Notes under the pieces: model-generated | What the model was told of the DNA's origin: nothing | What the model saw: the letters and a program-made list of their open reading frames with translations, nothing else | The model's database searches: none | Part shown: positions 1 through 8,413 of the stretch, in pieces | Numbering within the stretch: the first letter of the stretch is position 1 | How the letters are laid out: every line of letters starts with the position of its first letter | Assembly (NCBI GenBank): GCA_036502575.1 | Contig: DASXYL010000008.1 | Span: 1-64,000, forward strand | From: DASXRA01 sp036502575 | GTDB taxonomy: Bacteria > Actinomycetota > Actinomycetes > Mycobacteriales > Jatrophihabitantaceae | Length of the DNA: 64,000 nucleotides | Direction: 5' to 3' | Translations under genes and position numbers: made by a program

Positions 1-552
1 CCGCGCCAGGTGGCCGTCCTCATCTTGCGCGACGTCCTCGGATTCCACGCCAGCGAGGTAGCCGGCATGCTGGAGGTGACCGTCCAATCGGTCAACAGCG
101 CCCTCAAACGAGCCCGCGCCAGCCTGCAGCGCCGCCAGCAGCCGGCCGCCGGCCACCAGCCGCCGCCCGCCGCTGGCTCGCCCGCCGAGGACGCCATCGT
201 GGCCATGTTCGCCCGCGCGTGGGAATCGGCCGACCTCGACGCGCTGGTGGCCCTGCTGACCGACGACGTCTTCATCGCGATGCCTCCGGAGCCCTTCGGA
301 TACGAGGGCCGAGAACTCGTGGCCCGCTACTACGCCCGCCAGTTCGCCGCGGGCCGCAGGTTCGACCTCGTGCCGGCCCGAGCCAACGGCCAGCCCGCGT
401 TCGGGGCATACCTGCGCGGCCCGGCCGGTATCCGCCACGCGACCGCCTTCTACGTGCTCACCCTTGCCGGCGGCCGGATCTGCGGCATGACCCGCTTCGA
501 GGCCAGCGTGCTGCCGTGGTTCGGGCTACCGCGATCGCTCCCCAGCCGATAG
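1..552 (+). CDS. ECF sigma factor with C-terminal SnoaL-like domain (5' end outside window)
   Basis: The reading frame is already open at base 1, so only the C-terminal part of the protein is present. The first residues form sigma region 4: the run from FHASEV to RARASL is a helix-turn-helix that would contact the -35 element. After a short Pro/Ala-rich linker comes a domain of about 115 residues (VAMFARAWESADLDALVALL onward) that looks like the SnoaL/NTF2-like fold. Sigma factors of the SigG/SigX5-type ECF groups carry such a tail, which is known to modulate sigma activity. The GTG at base 10 is an internal valine, not the true start. A transcription role is well supported; target genes are unknown. 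Confidence 0.85.
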   Translation, partial: PRQVAVLILRDVLGFHASEVAGMLEVTVQSVNSALKRARASLQRRQQPAAGHQPPPAAGSPAEDAIVAMFARAWESADLDALVALLTDDVFIAMPPEPFGYEGRELVARYYARQFAAGRRFDLVPARANGQPAFGAYLRGPAGIRHATAFYVLTLAGGRICGMTRFEASVLPWFGLPRSLPSR

Positions 553-565
553 CCAGCACCGGGCC

Positions 566-823
566 ATGGAGAGGCTGCACGCGCCGAACGAGTTCTTCCG
601 CGTCCGCGGGCCGCGCGACGGGATGCTGGCCTGGGAGGAGCTGCGGCGGCTGCTGGCCGACGGCCCGCACCCGCTCACCAGCGGTCACGTCGGCCGGTTC
701 GTTCTGCAGTCGTCGCAATACATCGGCATGACGGGCGATCCTGACCGTGCAGGGAGGCCGGCGGGCGCAAACCTCTCGACAAGCTTGCGGAGTTCGTTCA
801 GCGCTTGCAGGGCTGAGGCCTGA
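566..823 (+). CDS. Small hypothetical protein, possibly a remnant
   Basis: An 85-codon frame starts 14 bases after the sigma-factor stop on the same strand. The first 55 residues (MERLHAPNEFFRVRGPRDG, then an LLADG..PLTSGHVGRFV segment) have a plausible globular composition, whereas the last 30 residues are Ser/Ala/Arg-rich and look random. I recognise no family. It may be a short gene co-transcribed with the sigma factor, the broken end of a longer gene, or a chance frame. No strong ribosome-binding site is visible ahead of it. Confidence 0.25.
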   Translation: MERLHAPNEFFRVRGPRDGMLAWEELRRLLADGPHPLTSGHVGRFVLQSSQYIGMTGDPDRAGRPAGANLSTSLRSSFSACRAEA

Positions 824-839
824 CGATTCTCACTTGCTG

Positions 840-1190
840 TCATTCGCGCGCGTCCGGCAGTTCGAGTTCGACGTCGTGGCCACCGATCGTGACGACCACC
901 CGGGGGTGCTCACCGACCGCTGCGAGGTAGCGGGTGAACGTCGACAGCAGCATGTCATCGCCGTGCTCTATCCGGCTGACCTTGCCCTGAGGGATTCCCA
1001 TCGCGGTGCCGAGGTCATGCTGGGTGAGCTGAGCGGCGCGGCGCAGGTCGGCGAGGGCAGTCGCGTATCGGCGGTCGGCCTCGTCCATCTGCGCAACGAT
1101 CGCGTCGACCTCATCGCGGACGCCCGGCTCGTCGAGGACCTCGTTCAGTCGGTCATTGATCCGAATGAATTGCTTGTCAGTCTTGGCCAT
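840..1190 (-). CDS. XRE-family HTH antitoxin of a HigBA-type cassette
   Basis: A 116-residue protein. Residues about 47-77 (LRRAAQLTQHDLGTAMGIPQ followed by GKVSRIEHG) form a classical XRE helix-turn-helix, followed by a short beta-rich tail. The ATG at 1190 is chosen over the much longer open frame because the sequence before it is arginine-rich shadow, and because AGGGAGAATCCG lies just ahead as a ribosome-binding site. It overlaps the 3' end of the upstream toxin frame by 14 bases, the toxin-first order known for HigBA modules. It is expected to neutralise the toxin and repress the pair, probably through the palindrome at 1607-1626. With the toxin broken it may now be an orphan antitoxin. 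Confidence 0.8.
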   Translation of the reverse strand: MAKTDKQFIRINDRLNEVLDEPGVRDEVDAIVAQMDEADRRYATALADLRRAAQLTQHDLGTAMGIPQGKVSRIEHGDDMLLSTFTRYLAAVGEHPRVVVTIGGHDVELELPDARE

Positions 1191-1583
1191 CGGATTCTCC
1201 CTGTGTCTCGTAGAGGTACTGATCGATCGCGGCGTCAGCACGAATCGCCACACTGTCGTAGAACACGTCGCCGATCGCTGCTTTCTCACCGGCGAGGACG
1301 GCGACCACGACCTGATCACTGTTTGGCGGGAACCACACGATCGTTCGGACCGCAAGGCCGTCGACGAACGGGTGCGCGAGCCTCCACAGCGGGTAGCGGC
1401 GCGCCTGGCGCACCCGCTTCAGCGCCGGGGTCTCCTGACCGGTTCACCGTCGAGGCGTTCGAGCACTCTCAGCTCCGCTAGGGCATACAGACGGGTCAGT
1501 CGCGCGTGGTCATCTCCTCCGCTCGCTTTCTCGTCGAGACGGTCGAGCCAGTCCCAGAAGGTCCGCGGCGCGTCGATGATCAC
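1177..1583 (-). pseudogene. RelE/HigB-like toxin gene with a frameshift
   Basis: Two overlapping frames together rebuild one protein of about 135 residues. The first, from GTG 1583, reads VIIDAPRTFWDWLDRLDEKA and on to LERLDGEP, then stops at 1419-1421. The second, one frame over, continues GQETPALKRVRQARRYPLWR and runs through VRTIVWFPP, GDVFYDSV and AIDQYL to the stop at 1177. The joined product has the layout of actinobacterial RelE/HigB-like toxins (FW-WLDRLE, then RRVRQSRR-PVWR, then IVWFPP, then a GDVFYDSV-like block). A single-base insertion or deletion near 1435-1450 explains the break. It is either genuine inactivation, expected where a toxin is costly, or a sequencing error. Family assignment is from memory of the pattern. 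Confidence 0.65.
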
Positions 1584-1606
1584 AGCGCCAATATACCTCT
1601 CACGGG

Positions 1607-1626
1607 ATATCCCTTGCAAGGGATAT
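1607..1626. promoter_or_regulatory. 20-bp perfect palindrome, likely TA operator
   Basis: ATATCCCTT-GC-AAGGGATAT is a perfect inverted repeat centred 33 bases upstream of the toxin start (1583, minus strand). Antitoxins of XRE type bind such palindromes to repress their own cassette, so this is the probable autoregulatory operator. It is the only strong symmetric sequence upstream of the cassette. Confidence 0.65.
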
Positions 1627-2082
1627 TGCCATCGCGCGGTGAATGCGGCCCGGCGCCGTGCGCCGAGCCGCATTAACCACCCGGCAATAAGTGACGCGCT
1701 TCTGCGGCCTGGCGTCGAGAGCTGCCCGCTCTCGACGCGAGCGTGTACGACCGGACAGGCGGACGCTATCCGTCGACCTGCGCGACCGCCGGCGTAAGCC
1801 TTGACAGACCATATCGGTCCCCATCGCGCGGGCGTTCTTCGACCGAGTCTACCGACGAGCGGGATTCAACTCGGCCCGTCAGTCTCTTCGGTAACCAGAA
1901 TGCTCCTGCATGCAGCCCCAACTATCGGGCGCAGGCCAACTCGGTGGGTTGGGTGCGGCGTTCGTCGCGGGAGCAGCAACAACCCGAGAACGCCGTCGAC
2001 TCGGGGTGCGCCCCGGTCCGGATGGGCGACTTGCTGTTCCCGAGCGGGGATCGGTCGGATGCACTCGGATTTGAGGCGGGGT
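1627..2082. other. Intergenic, no supportable gene
   Basis: About 450 bases between the toxin cassette promoter and the 3' end of the ABC permease. Every open frame here is short, Arg/Ser-rich and lacks a ribosome-binding site or a recognisable motif. I see nothing else in it. Confidence 0.5.
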
Positions 2083-4608
2083 TCACTCCAGCGGACGCTG
2101 CGCCAATCCGGTCGGGGCGCGGAAGGCGGTCAGCCAGCCCACTACGATGGCGGCTACCGGCAACCCGACGACGAGGATTAGCAGGTTGATCACCGGTGGG
2201 TGTGACAGGTAGTCGAAGTCGTGCACGAACCACGCCGACAGTGCGATGTAGCAGCCCGCCGTCCCGAGTACCGCGCCGAGCAGGGCCAGCGCCCCGGCCG
2301 TTGCCGCGGTCAGCATCCGCCGTGTCGTCCCGCTCGCACCGGTCGCGCTGAGTGTGCGCAGGTCGTTCGCGGTCTCGCTGCGGATAAGGCCCACCGTCAT
2401 CATGAGGACGCCGAGCGCGACCAGCACGCCGATCGCGGTCGCCCAGTCGCGCAGCTGGGTCAGCGAACGGTTGGGGGTGTTGCGCGTTTCGATGGCCAGC
2501 CCGACCGCGGCCGCCGCGGTGCGCGCCGCGGCGATCTCCGCCGACGTGAGCGAGTGCGACGACTGCAGCAGCCAGCCCGTCGGCGTCGAGATTAGGCCGA
2601 GCGATGCGGCGTACTGCGGCGTGATCAACGTCGTCGGCGCGGACCCGTAGCGCGGCAACAACCCCGTCACCTGAATCGTCGGCGTGACGAGATCAGCCGG
2701 GTCCGGGCCGAGTGCGAGCTTCGTCCCGCTGAGGTGCGAGTCGGCGGTGATGATGTCGGCGGTGAGTGCCGACGTCGGCACGCGGTAGAGCGCGAGCAGG
2801 TCCGGCGTTGCGACGAACAGCTGCGCGACCTGTTCGAAGCCGCGCGGCACCGGAAGCACCACGTTCACCGGGAAGCTGCCGCTCGATCCTCCCGGTAGCA
2901 GCACATTCGGCTTGAACGCCTGGTCGATCTCGGGCTTCGCCTGCGCGTGGATATCCGTGGCGATCGTGTCGACGGCGTGCTGCACGCTAGCGAGCTGAGA
3001 CGCCGTCAACGACGTGCTGCCGGGGCCGCCGCCGGGGCCTGCGAACACCGTGCCCTTGCCGACCGGTCCTGCCCCGGCGGGTCCGCCCTGGATCCATACC
3101 GCGAGTTGGTTGCTGGGCAGGTTGCTGACCTCGTGGCTCTGCTGAGTCGTCTGACCCGCGGCGCTCACCGCGATCGTCGCCGCGATGCCGATCGCCAGAC
3201 TCACCGCGGCAAGCGCAGCGCTCGACCGCGCCTGGTAGCGCGCAAGATCCCGCAAGGCGAGCCGGGTCGCAATCGGCGACCGCCGGGCCACCATCGCAAC
3301 GAGCCAGATGCCCAATGGCGCGATCATCAGAATTCCAGCGACGGTCGCGATGATGCCGATGACCGTCACGGCCGGCGTGGTGTGCTCATGCGCGAAGACG
3401 AGCAGCCCGAAGGCCGCAGCCAGCAAGGCAACACCGGCCACGCCGAAGCGGTGTGCAGGCTGCGGCTTGGTGGGACGCCCGGACAGCGCCGTGACGATCG
3501 GGGTGCGCGCGATCGCCCGCGCCGGCCACCACGCGGCGACCAGTGCCGTGATGATCGCCAGCGCAGCGTCGACCGCGACCGCCCACCACTGCACGTTCAT
3601 CGCGTCGATGCGATGCCCGACGAGATGCTCGAAGGCCGGCCGCGCACTAAACCACGACGCCAGCCCGACGACCGTCCCGACCACTGCGCCGACCACGCCG
3701 ACCGCCGCACCGTTGGACAACATGACCAGCCGCACCTGCCGGTCCGTCGCGCCAATCGCGCCGATCATGCCGAGCGCGCGCATTCGGCGTTGTGCCATGA
3801 CGGAGAACCCCGCGACCGACAGCAGTCCAACGAACACCATGCCGATGGTGGATAGCACCAGCACGAGCAGGCTCTGCATCTGGTGTTGCGCCACGCCCGT
3901 GGTATCGGTGCTCATGATTCCTTGCACGCCGTTGGGCCGGAAACCGTCGGCACCGGGCCGCCCGTTCGAGGTGTTGAACAGGAACGACGCCGTTGTCGGG
4001 TGTGCGAGCTGACCGGGTGCGACCAATGCGAAGTCGTCCTGAAGATCTGTCGGGTTCTCCACGCTGCCCACGACTCGCAACGTCTGCCCGTGCACCGACC
4101 AGGACGATCCGATCGAGAGGTCGAAGGTCGACGCGATCCCCGCCGTCACGGCGACCTCGCCTGCGCCGGAGGGGTACTGACCGGACGTCACGCGCAGCAT
4201 CGGCGAGCTGAACGGGCCGTGCAGCGCCTGCGCGCGCAGGTCGTCCGGCGTGATCGAGCCGGGCACCGTGATATTCGCATGCTCGATCACCTCGGCATTA
4301 CCGAACAGTTGCCTCGCCTGAGCGAGATCGGCCGGGATATGCACGTTCGGGGCAGTGGCGTCGATGTCCACGCGCGTGTTCGCGGCGCCGAATACGGACT
4401 GGTCACCCGAGACGATGTTGCCGACGAGCCCGAGCCCGACGGTCGTCGCCGCAACCGCCACTACGAGCAGCAACACTGCAAGTAACTGCTGGCGCCACTC
4501 GCGCCTGTACAGGCGCAACGACCATCGCACAATGGCGCGCCGGCCGTTGCGTGGGCTGTAATTCGACGATTCCCGCGGTGCCGACGGACGTTCGAGCGTC
4601 GCCGTCAT
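2083..4608 (-). CDS. FtsX-like ABC transporter permease, two-domain type
   Basis: An 841-residue membrane protein with duplicated FtsX/MacB-type permease halves. A first transmembrane helix lies near residues 38-60, followed by a long extracellular region. A cluster of helices follows from about residue 245 (SLLVLVLSTIGMVFVGLL), including the cytoplasmic coupling segment MRALGMIGAIGATDRQ. A second half contains a Gly/Pro-rich linker (GPVGKGTVFAGPGGGPGS) and a final helix triplet with another coupling segment (RTLSATGASGTTRRML). Such permeases work mechanically (lipoprotein or lipid extraction, peptide export, antibiotic resistance) rather than as simple channels. It is the last gene of the PadR operon and overlaps the ATPase gene by ATGA, so translation is coupled. 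The substrate cannot be inferred. Confidence 0.9.
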   Translation of the reverse strand: MTATLERPSAPRESSNYSPRNGRRAIVRWSLRLYRREWRQQLLAVLLLVVAVAATTVGLGLVGNIVSGDQSVFGAANTRVDIDATAPNVHIPADLAQARQLFGNAEVIEHANITVPGSITPDDLRAQALHGPFSSPMLRVTSGQYPSGAGEVAVTAGIASTFDLSIGSSWSVHGQTLRVVGSVENPTDLQDDFALVAPGQLAHPTTASFLFNTSNGRPGADGFRPNGVQGIMSTDTTGVAQHQMQSLLVLVLSTIGMVFVGLLSVAGFSVMAQRRMRALGMIGAIGATDRQVRLVMLSNGAAVGVVGAVVGTVVGLASWFSARPAFEHLVGHRIDAMNVQWWAVAVDAALAIITALVAAWWPARAIARTPIVTALSGRPTKPQPAHRFGVAGVALLAAAFGLLVFAHEHTTPAVTVIGIIATVAGILMIAPLGIWLVAMVARRSPIATRLALRDLARYQARSSAALAAVSLAIGIAATIAVSAAGQTTQQSHEVSNLPSNQLAVWIQGGPAGAGPVGKGTVFAGPGGGPGSTSLTASQLASVQHAVDTIATDIHAQAKPEIDQAFKPNVLLPGGSSGSFPVNVVLPVPRGFEQVAQLFVATPDLLALYRVPTSALTADIITADSHLSGTKLALGPDPADLVTPTIQVTGLLPRYGSAPTTLITPQYAASLGLISTPTGWLLQSSHSLTSAEIAAARTAAAAVGLAIETRNTPNRSLTQLRDWATAIGVLVALGVLMMTVGLIRSETANDLRTLSATGASGTTRRMLTAATAGALALLGAVLGTAGCYIALSAWFVHDFDYLSHPPVINLLILVVGLPVAAIVVGWLTAFRAPTGLAQRPLE

Positions 4609-5327
4609 GACACGGCATCGGCTTCGAGCAGCGACTCAGGACCGGCCGGCGGCATCGTCTGGTCCACGATCCGCCCGTCGCGCAGGAACACCACGCGATC
4701 AGCCCACGAAGCAAGCTGCGCGTCATGCGTAACCACCACGCCCGCCACCCCACGCTCGCAGGTCGAGCGGATCATGCGCATCACCATCTCCCCGTTCTGG
4801 CTATCGAGGGCGCCGGAGGGTTCGTCCGCGAGCAGCAGCCTGCGCTCGCCGACCACCGCGCGGGCGATCGCCACGCGCTGTCGTTCACCACCGGACAACT
4901 CATCGGGGAAGTGGTCTGCGCGATCGCTCAACCCCAGCGCATCCAGCGCCTCGCCACCAACGACACGCGCCATCCTCGGCGACAGGCCGTCGAGTTCCAA
5001 CGGCAAGGTGACATTCTCGCTAGCAGTGAGACCTGCGAGCAGGTTGAAGTCCTGGAACACATAACCGATCACCCGCCGCCGAAGCTGTGCCTGCGCAGAA
5101 CGCGACAGCGTCGAGAGCGTGGCGCCGGCGACCACCACCTCACCTGAGGAAGGCTCTTCCAGGCTGCCAGCGATCGTGAGCAGCGTGCTCTTGCCCGACC
5201 CGCTCGGGCCCATCACCGCGACGAGCTCGCCCGGTTCCACGACGAGATCGACACTGCGCAGCGCGTGCACCTCGGCGGCACCGGCTCCATATACCTTGTT
5301 GACACCCCGAAGCTCGAGAGTGCTCAT
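4605..5327 (-). CDS. ABC transporter ATP-binding protein, LolD/MacB type
   Basis: A 240-residue ATPase with all nucleotide-binding motifs: Walker A GPSGSGKS at residues 40-47, Q-loop FQDFN near 91-95, signature LSGGE at 144-148, Walker B RLLLADEP at 163-170 and H-loop histidine in VVTHD near 200. The length and the LSGGERQRVAIARA context place it in the LolD/MacB/FtsE group that pairs with FtsX-like permeases. It overlaps both neighbours by four bases, so regulator, ATPase and permease form one transcription unit. It would power the permease at the inner face of the membrane. Confidence 0.93.
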   Translation of the reverse strand: MSTLELRGVNKVYGAGAAEVHALRSVDLVVEPGELVAVMGPSGSGKSTLLTIAGSLEEPSSGEVVVAGATLSTLSRSAQAQLRRRVIGYVFQDFNLLAGLTASENVTLPLELDGLSPRMARVVGGEALDALGLSDRADHFPDELSGGERQRVAIARAVVGERRLLLADEPSGALDSQNGEMVMRMIRSTCERGVAGVVVTHDAQLASWADRVVFLRDGRIVDQTMPPAGPESLLEADAVS

Positions 5328-5905
5328 CGACGTACCCCCACACGTCGGCGCGCCAATGGCGCGATGGTCGGTGTCTCGGGTTGCGGATCAAGATCGGTGC
5401 GGCGTAGCCGTCCATCGGCCGCATCGAACCAACGGATCAACGAATCGAGCCGGAAGAGCTCGGCGTCGACCACCAGACCGAGGCTCACATCATCGGGCGC
5501 AGCGTCCGCCTTGACCCTCGTCCACTGCTGCATCAGCTCGACCAGGTGCCGCCGATGCGCCTGGATCACATCGCGCACGTCGACGCCGGGCAACCGGATC
5601 GCGATCAGGATCTTGATCACCAAATCGTCACGTGGAGGGGAACTCAGGTCCGGCGGCGTGCGCAGCCAGTCGGCCAGTTCGGCAGCCCCCTCGGCGGTGA
5701 TCCGGAACAGCTTCTGCTGACCCTCCTCCGCGTCGCCGTCGGACTCAACGAGACCGTCGCGCTCGAGCCGCTGCAACGTCTGGTAGACCTGCCCGACGTT
5801 CAGCGGCCACACCTCACCGGTGCGCTCCTCGAACTCCTGCCGCAGCTGCAGGCCGTACTTGGGGCCTTCGCTGACGAGTGCCAGCAGCGCATGTCGAACG
5901 CTCAT
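5324..5905 (-). CDS. PadR-family transcriptional regulator
   Basis: A 193-residue protein. The first 80 residues form the PadR winged helix (MSVRHALLALVSEGPKYGLQ, then GQVYQTLQRLERDGLVESDG). The rest is helical and resembles the vir C-terminal dimerisation domain of the larger PadR subgroup (HRRHLVELMQQWTRVKADAA). It is first in the operon with the ABC transporter, an arrangement common for autorepressed drug or peptide efflux systems in which PadR releases DNA on binding the exported compound. The inverted repeat at 5927-5949 is the likely operator. Confidence 0.9.
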   Translation of the reverse strand: MSVRHALLALVSEGPKYGLQLRQEFEERTGEVWPLNVGQVYQTLQRLERDGLVESDGDAEEGQQKLFRITAEGAAELADWLRTPPDLSSPPRDDLVIKILIAIRLPGVDVRDVIQAHRRHLVELMQQWTRVKADAAPDDVSLGLVVDAELFRLDSLIRWFDAADGRLRRTDLDPQPETPTIAPLARRRVGVRR

Positions 5906-5926
5906 CGGTGCCCGCCCTTCAGTGAT

Positions 5927-5949
5927 ATACTCGGTATACTACCAAGTAT
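5927..5949. promoter_or_regulatory. Inverted repeat upstream of padR, likely operator
   Basis: ATACTCGGT - ATACT - ACCAAGTAT: the two 9-base arms match at 8 of 9 positions (ATACT[C/T]GGT), starting 22 bases before the padR ATG. It sits in an AT-richer stretch that probably contains the promoter, so binding would block transcription. The remaining sequence to the next gene (5950-6233) shows no gene I can support. Confidence 0.6.
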
Positions 5950-6233
5950 TGCTCGGCGTCAAGACCCTCCGCGCCGCACGCAGGGCACCGCCCCCCGATC
6001 AACGCGCGCCCCGTGTAGTCGATCCTTCGATGGGCCGCCTTGCGCATCCCCACGCCGCCCCCTCGCGCCAACCCGAACGGGCCGGTGGCCTTCGACCTCA
6101 ACGGCATCACGCAGATCACCCGCCACACATCGACATGCGGGCGGCAGATAAGTACCGACCGCTCGGGCAGGCGACCCAGTTGACGCCGAGCGGCACCCAG
6201 ACACCCCAGACCAGCCGAGGGAGGCGCATCCCG

Positions 6234-6707
6234 ATGGACAATGACAAGCAGATCGCCTACCTGGCGGGCGACCTCAGTGCACCAATCGACCCGGCCGAGC
6301 GCAGCGAACTCGACGCGGTGCGTGCTGTGCTGAATGATCCAGCCGTCTGGGTCGAGCCGCACCCGGACCTGCAGGAACGCATCGTCGGCGCGATCGCGGC
6401 CGCCGGGAATGCCCAGCGCGTGCAACCCTCGAATGACTTGGCCCGAACCGCGACTCCCGTTGACACTGCTGGCGTCACCCATCGTCGATCACGGTTGATC
6501 CGCTTCACGATCCTGGGTGTCGCGGCTGCGGTCGTGCTCGCCGTCGGCCTTGCCATCGGTCTCAACGACAACGGGAGCCGATCGGTCGAATACGCCGCAT
6601 CGCCCAGCAGCTACCCCACCCTCACTGTCACCCGCCAACGGGCCAACGGCGACCAATCGTCCTCCGGTCAGGTCGCACTCCTCGGCACCACCCACCGCGT
6701 CAACTGA
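6234..6707 (+). CDS. Anti-sigma-factor-like membrane protein, possibly truncated
   Basis: A 157-residue protein starting at ATG 6234 after GAGGGAGG. The N-terminus (MDNDKQIAYLAGDL, then PIDPAERSELDAVRAVL) resembles the cytoplasmic sigma-binding region of actinobacterial anti-sigma factors. One transmembrane helix follows at about residues 88-106 (FTILGVAAAVVLAVGLAIGL). RskA-type proteins normally continue with an extracytoplasmic domain of about 100 residues, but here only about 45 residues follow before the stop. I see no sigma-factor gene directly upstream, which is unusual. It may be a short orphan or the remains of a longer anti-sigma gene. Confidence 0.55.
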   Translation: MDNDKQIAYLAGDLSAPIDPAERSELDAVRAVLNDPAVWVEPHPDLQERIVGAIAAAGNAQRVQPSNDLARTATPVDTAGVTHRRSRLIRFTILGVAAAVVLAVGLAIGLNDNGSRSVEYAASPSSYPTLTVTRQRANGDQSSSGQVALLGTTHRVN

Positions 6708-6978
6708 GTCCACTTGTGATGGTGTAGCGCTGCGAGAGTGCCGTCATTCACTCGATGGTTGTGTCGAGGCTGCCGAAGTGGATGGCAAGGTGATGTGCCG
6801 CCGCACAAGGCGACGCGCCGCAGGCGATAGGTGTGGCGACACGTATGCGGCGCTGATTCGGTTCGCCAGACGGTGTGAGCTTTCCCGCCTCTTCCGGCGG
6901 AAGCGCCGGACCGCTTATCCACGTACTAGGAATGCGGGCCGCGCACAAGGCGTCGGTCGCAGATCCGGAAGGACCACC

Positions 6979-7932
6979 ATGAACAGCAACACGAAACGTC
7001 GCCTGGCGGGCGGGATCGGCGCTGTCCTCGCCGCCGCGGCCGCGTCGGCCACGCTTGCCATCGGCGCGGCGTCAGCGGCCAGCGACGTGACACAGCCGGC
7101 GGGGATCACCGTGCCGGGCCACTCGACTGGAGCACCAGCGGTCCTGGTCGCGAGCCTGGAGGGCCGCAACGAGGTGACGGCCGGCGCCCCGCGGGGGCAG
7201 GGCCTGGAACTGATCGGCATTCAGGGCAACACGCTCACCTATTCGGTCTCGTGGCGCGGTATCGGCACGCCGACCGAGGCAGCCATCCACGCCGCGGGTC
7301 AAGGAGTGGAGGGCCCCGTCGTCAAACGTCTGTTCACGACGCCACCGCGGTCAACGGGTGGCTTCGCGTCCGGCACCGTCACCGTCACCGACCCGACCCT
7401 GCTGGCCGCGTTGCGCTCGGACCCGAGTGGCTTCTACGCCGACCTGCGCACCACCGAGTTCCCCGGCGGCGCCGCGCGGGCCCAGCTACACCTGCTCAAC
7501 CACGCGGTCAGCACCAGCGGCGTAGCCGCATTGCAGGAATCGGTGATGCTTGGCAGCCAGATCTACGCCTGCACTCCGCAACCCGACGGCTCCTTCGCCT
7601 TCACCCAGCACGACGTCGACGCGCACCTGAGCGGCGGCATCCACCACACCTTCGTGCAGCCGCTGGCGGGCACGCCGCAGTGGCAAGCTCCTGACGGCAG
7701 CGCGGTCGCCGGCAAGCTCGTCGCCAAGAACGCCAACGGCGCGGGCAACATCGCCGAGCTGAACCTCGACGCCACCCAGATCGGCAAGTCCACCGGGCTG
7801 CTGTCCCACGTCGTCGAGGTGCTGCGCCTGAACACGGTCGGCGGCGTCGCCCCGACCGGCACCTGCGACCCGCAGGCCACGCCGATCGTCAACGTCCCCT
7901 ACCAGGCCGACTACGTGTTCATCAACGGCTAG
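6979..7932 (+). CDS. Secreted CHRD + DUF3455 domain protein
   Basis: A 317-residue exported protein; the ATG at 6979 is preceded by GGAAGGA. A signal peptide occupies residues 1-36 (basic start, then GGIGAVLAAAAASATLAIGA and AASAAS). Residues about 50-175 match the CHRD pattern: LEGRNEVTAG, an internal hydrophobic repeat, then GFYADLRTTEFPGGAARAQL. Residues about 185-317 match DUF3455: IYAC, PLAGTPQWQAPDGSAVAGKL, an LSHVVEVLRLNTVGG turn, then VPYQADYVF near the end. The CHRD family is extracellular and of uncertain function (related to chordin domains); DUF3455 is uncharacterised. A GC-rich hairpin follows the stop, so the gene is probably monocistronic. Confidence 0.82.
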   Translation: MNSNTKRRLAGGIGAVLAAAAASATLAIGAASAASDVTQPAGITVPGHSTGAPAVLVASLEGRNEVTAGAPRGQGLELIGIQGNTLTYSVSWRGIGTPTEAAIHAAGQGVEGPVVKRLFTTPPRSTGGFASGTVTVTDPTLLAALRSDPSGFYADLRTTEFPGGAARAQLHLLNHAVSTSGVAALQESVMLGSQIYACTPQPDGSFAFTQHDVDAHLSGGIHHTFVQPLAGTPQWQAPDGSAVAGKLVAKNANGAGNIAELNLDATQIGKSTGLLSHVVEVLRLNTVGGVAPTGTCDPQATPIVNVPYQADYVFING

Positions 7933-7979
7933 CCCCCTCCGACCCAGAGAAGTCGCCGCATGGCGGAGTCTGACGTAAC

Positions 7980-8014
7980 GGCCTCGGTCCCTTGGGCTAG
8001 AAGGGATCGAGGCC
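7980..8014 (+). terminator. Terminator-like hairpin after the CHRD gene
   Basis: GGCCTCGGTCCCTT, a 7-base loop, then AAGGGATCGAGGCC: 14-base arms with a single mismatch (G-T in RNA), beginning 48 bases past the CHRD stop. It is followed by ATCGTCTTTC, only a weak U-tract, as is usual in high-GC actinobacteria. Apart from a possible small frame near its end, the interval 8015-8409 holds no gene I can support. Confidence 0.6.
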
Positions 8015-8257
8015 ATCGTCTTTCATACCGCAGGCGACCAGCCGTCATCCGGGGACAATCACCTGCGGCGACTCGGCGACGGCCGACGCTGCTCTGGACC
8101 GCCGGCCCGCCCTCGATGCGGCTTCCGGCGGCGATACGCCGGGGGCGCTGCGCCGGCATCACGGTTGCAGATCGTTCGAGCCGCGGAGCGAGAGCGTCGG
8201 GCCTCACCGGGCGGCCGCTGACCGGTCGTATCGCTGCTGTTCGGATCTTGGTCTGCG

Positions 8258-8413
8258 TTGTTGTCGCGCGTAGCCGGTGCACGCATACTCGGCGTGATCC
8301 TCCTCGCGGTCGCTTTTCGTGCCGGTGCTGTCTGCCTCGCTGCGGCTGGTGGGGACTTCGGCACCTTCCGAGGAGGCGTGGCAATGCTGGCGTTGGCGAG
8401 AGCGGCTCGATGA
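8258..8413 (+). CDS. Possible small membrane protein overlapping the next gene
   Basis: A 51-codon frame (TTG start guessed; open from 8222) contains a hydrophobic helix (ILGVILLAVAF, then AGAVCLAAAGGDF) and ends in TGA, which overlaps the ATG of the phosphoesterase gene as ATGA. That overlap is the style of coupled genes throughout this window, and third positions are moderately GC-rich. There is no family match and no clear ribosome-binding site, so it is only a candidate. Confidence 0.25.
   Translation: MLSRVAGARILGVILLAVAFRAGAVCLAAAGGDFGTFRGGVAMLALARAAR

Noticed and set aside
2947..3855. Long plus-strand frames opposite the FtsX-like permease
   Set aside because: Antisense shadows caused by high GC at third positions; composition dominated by Arg, Asp and Gly.
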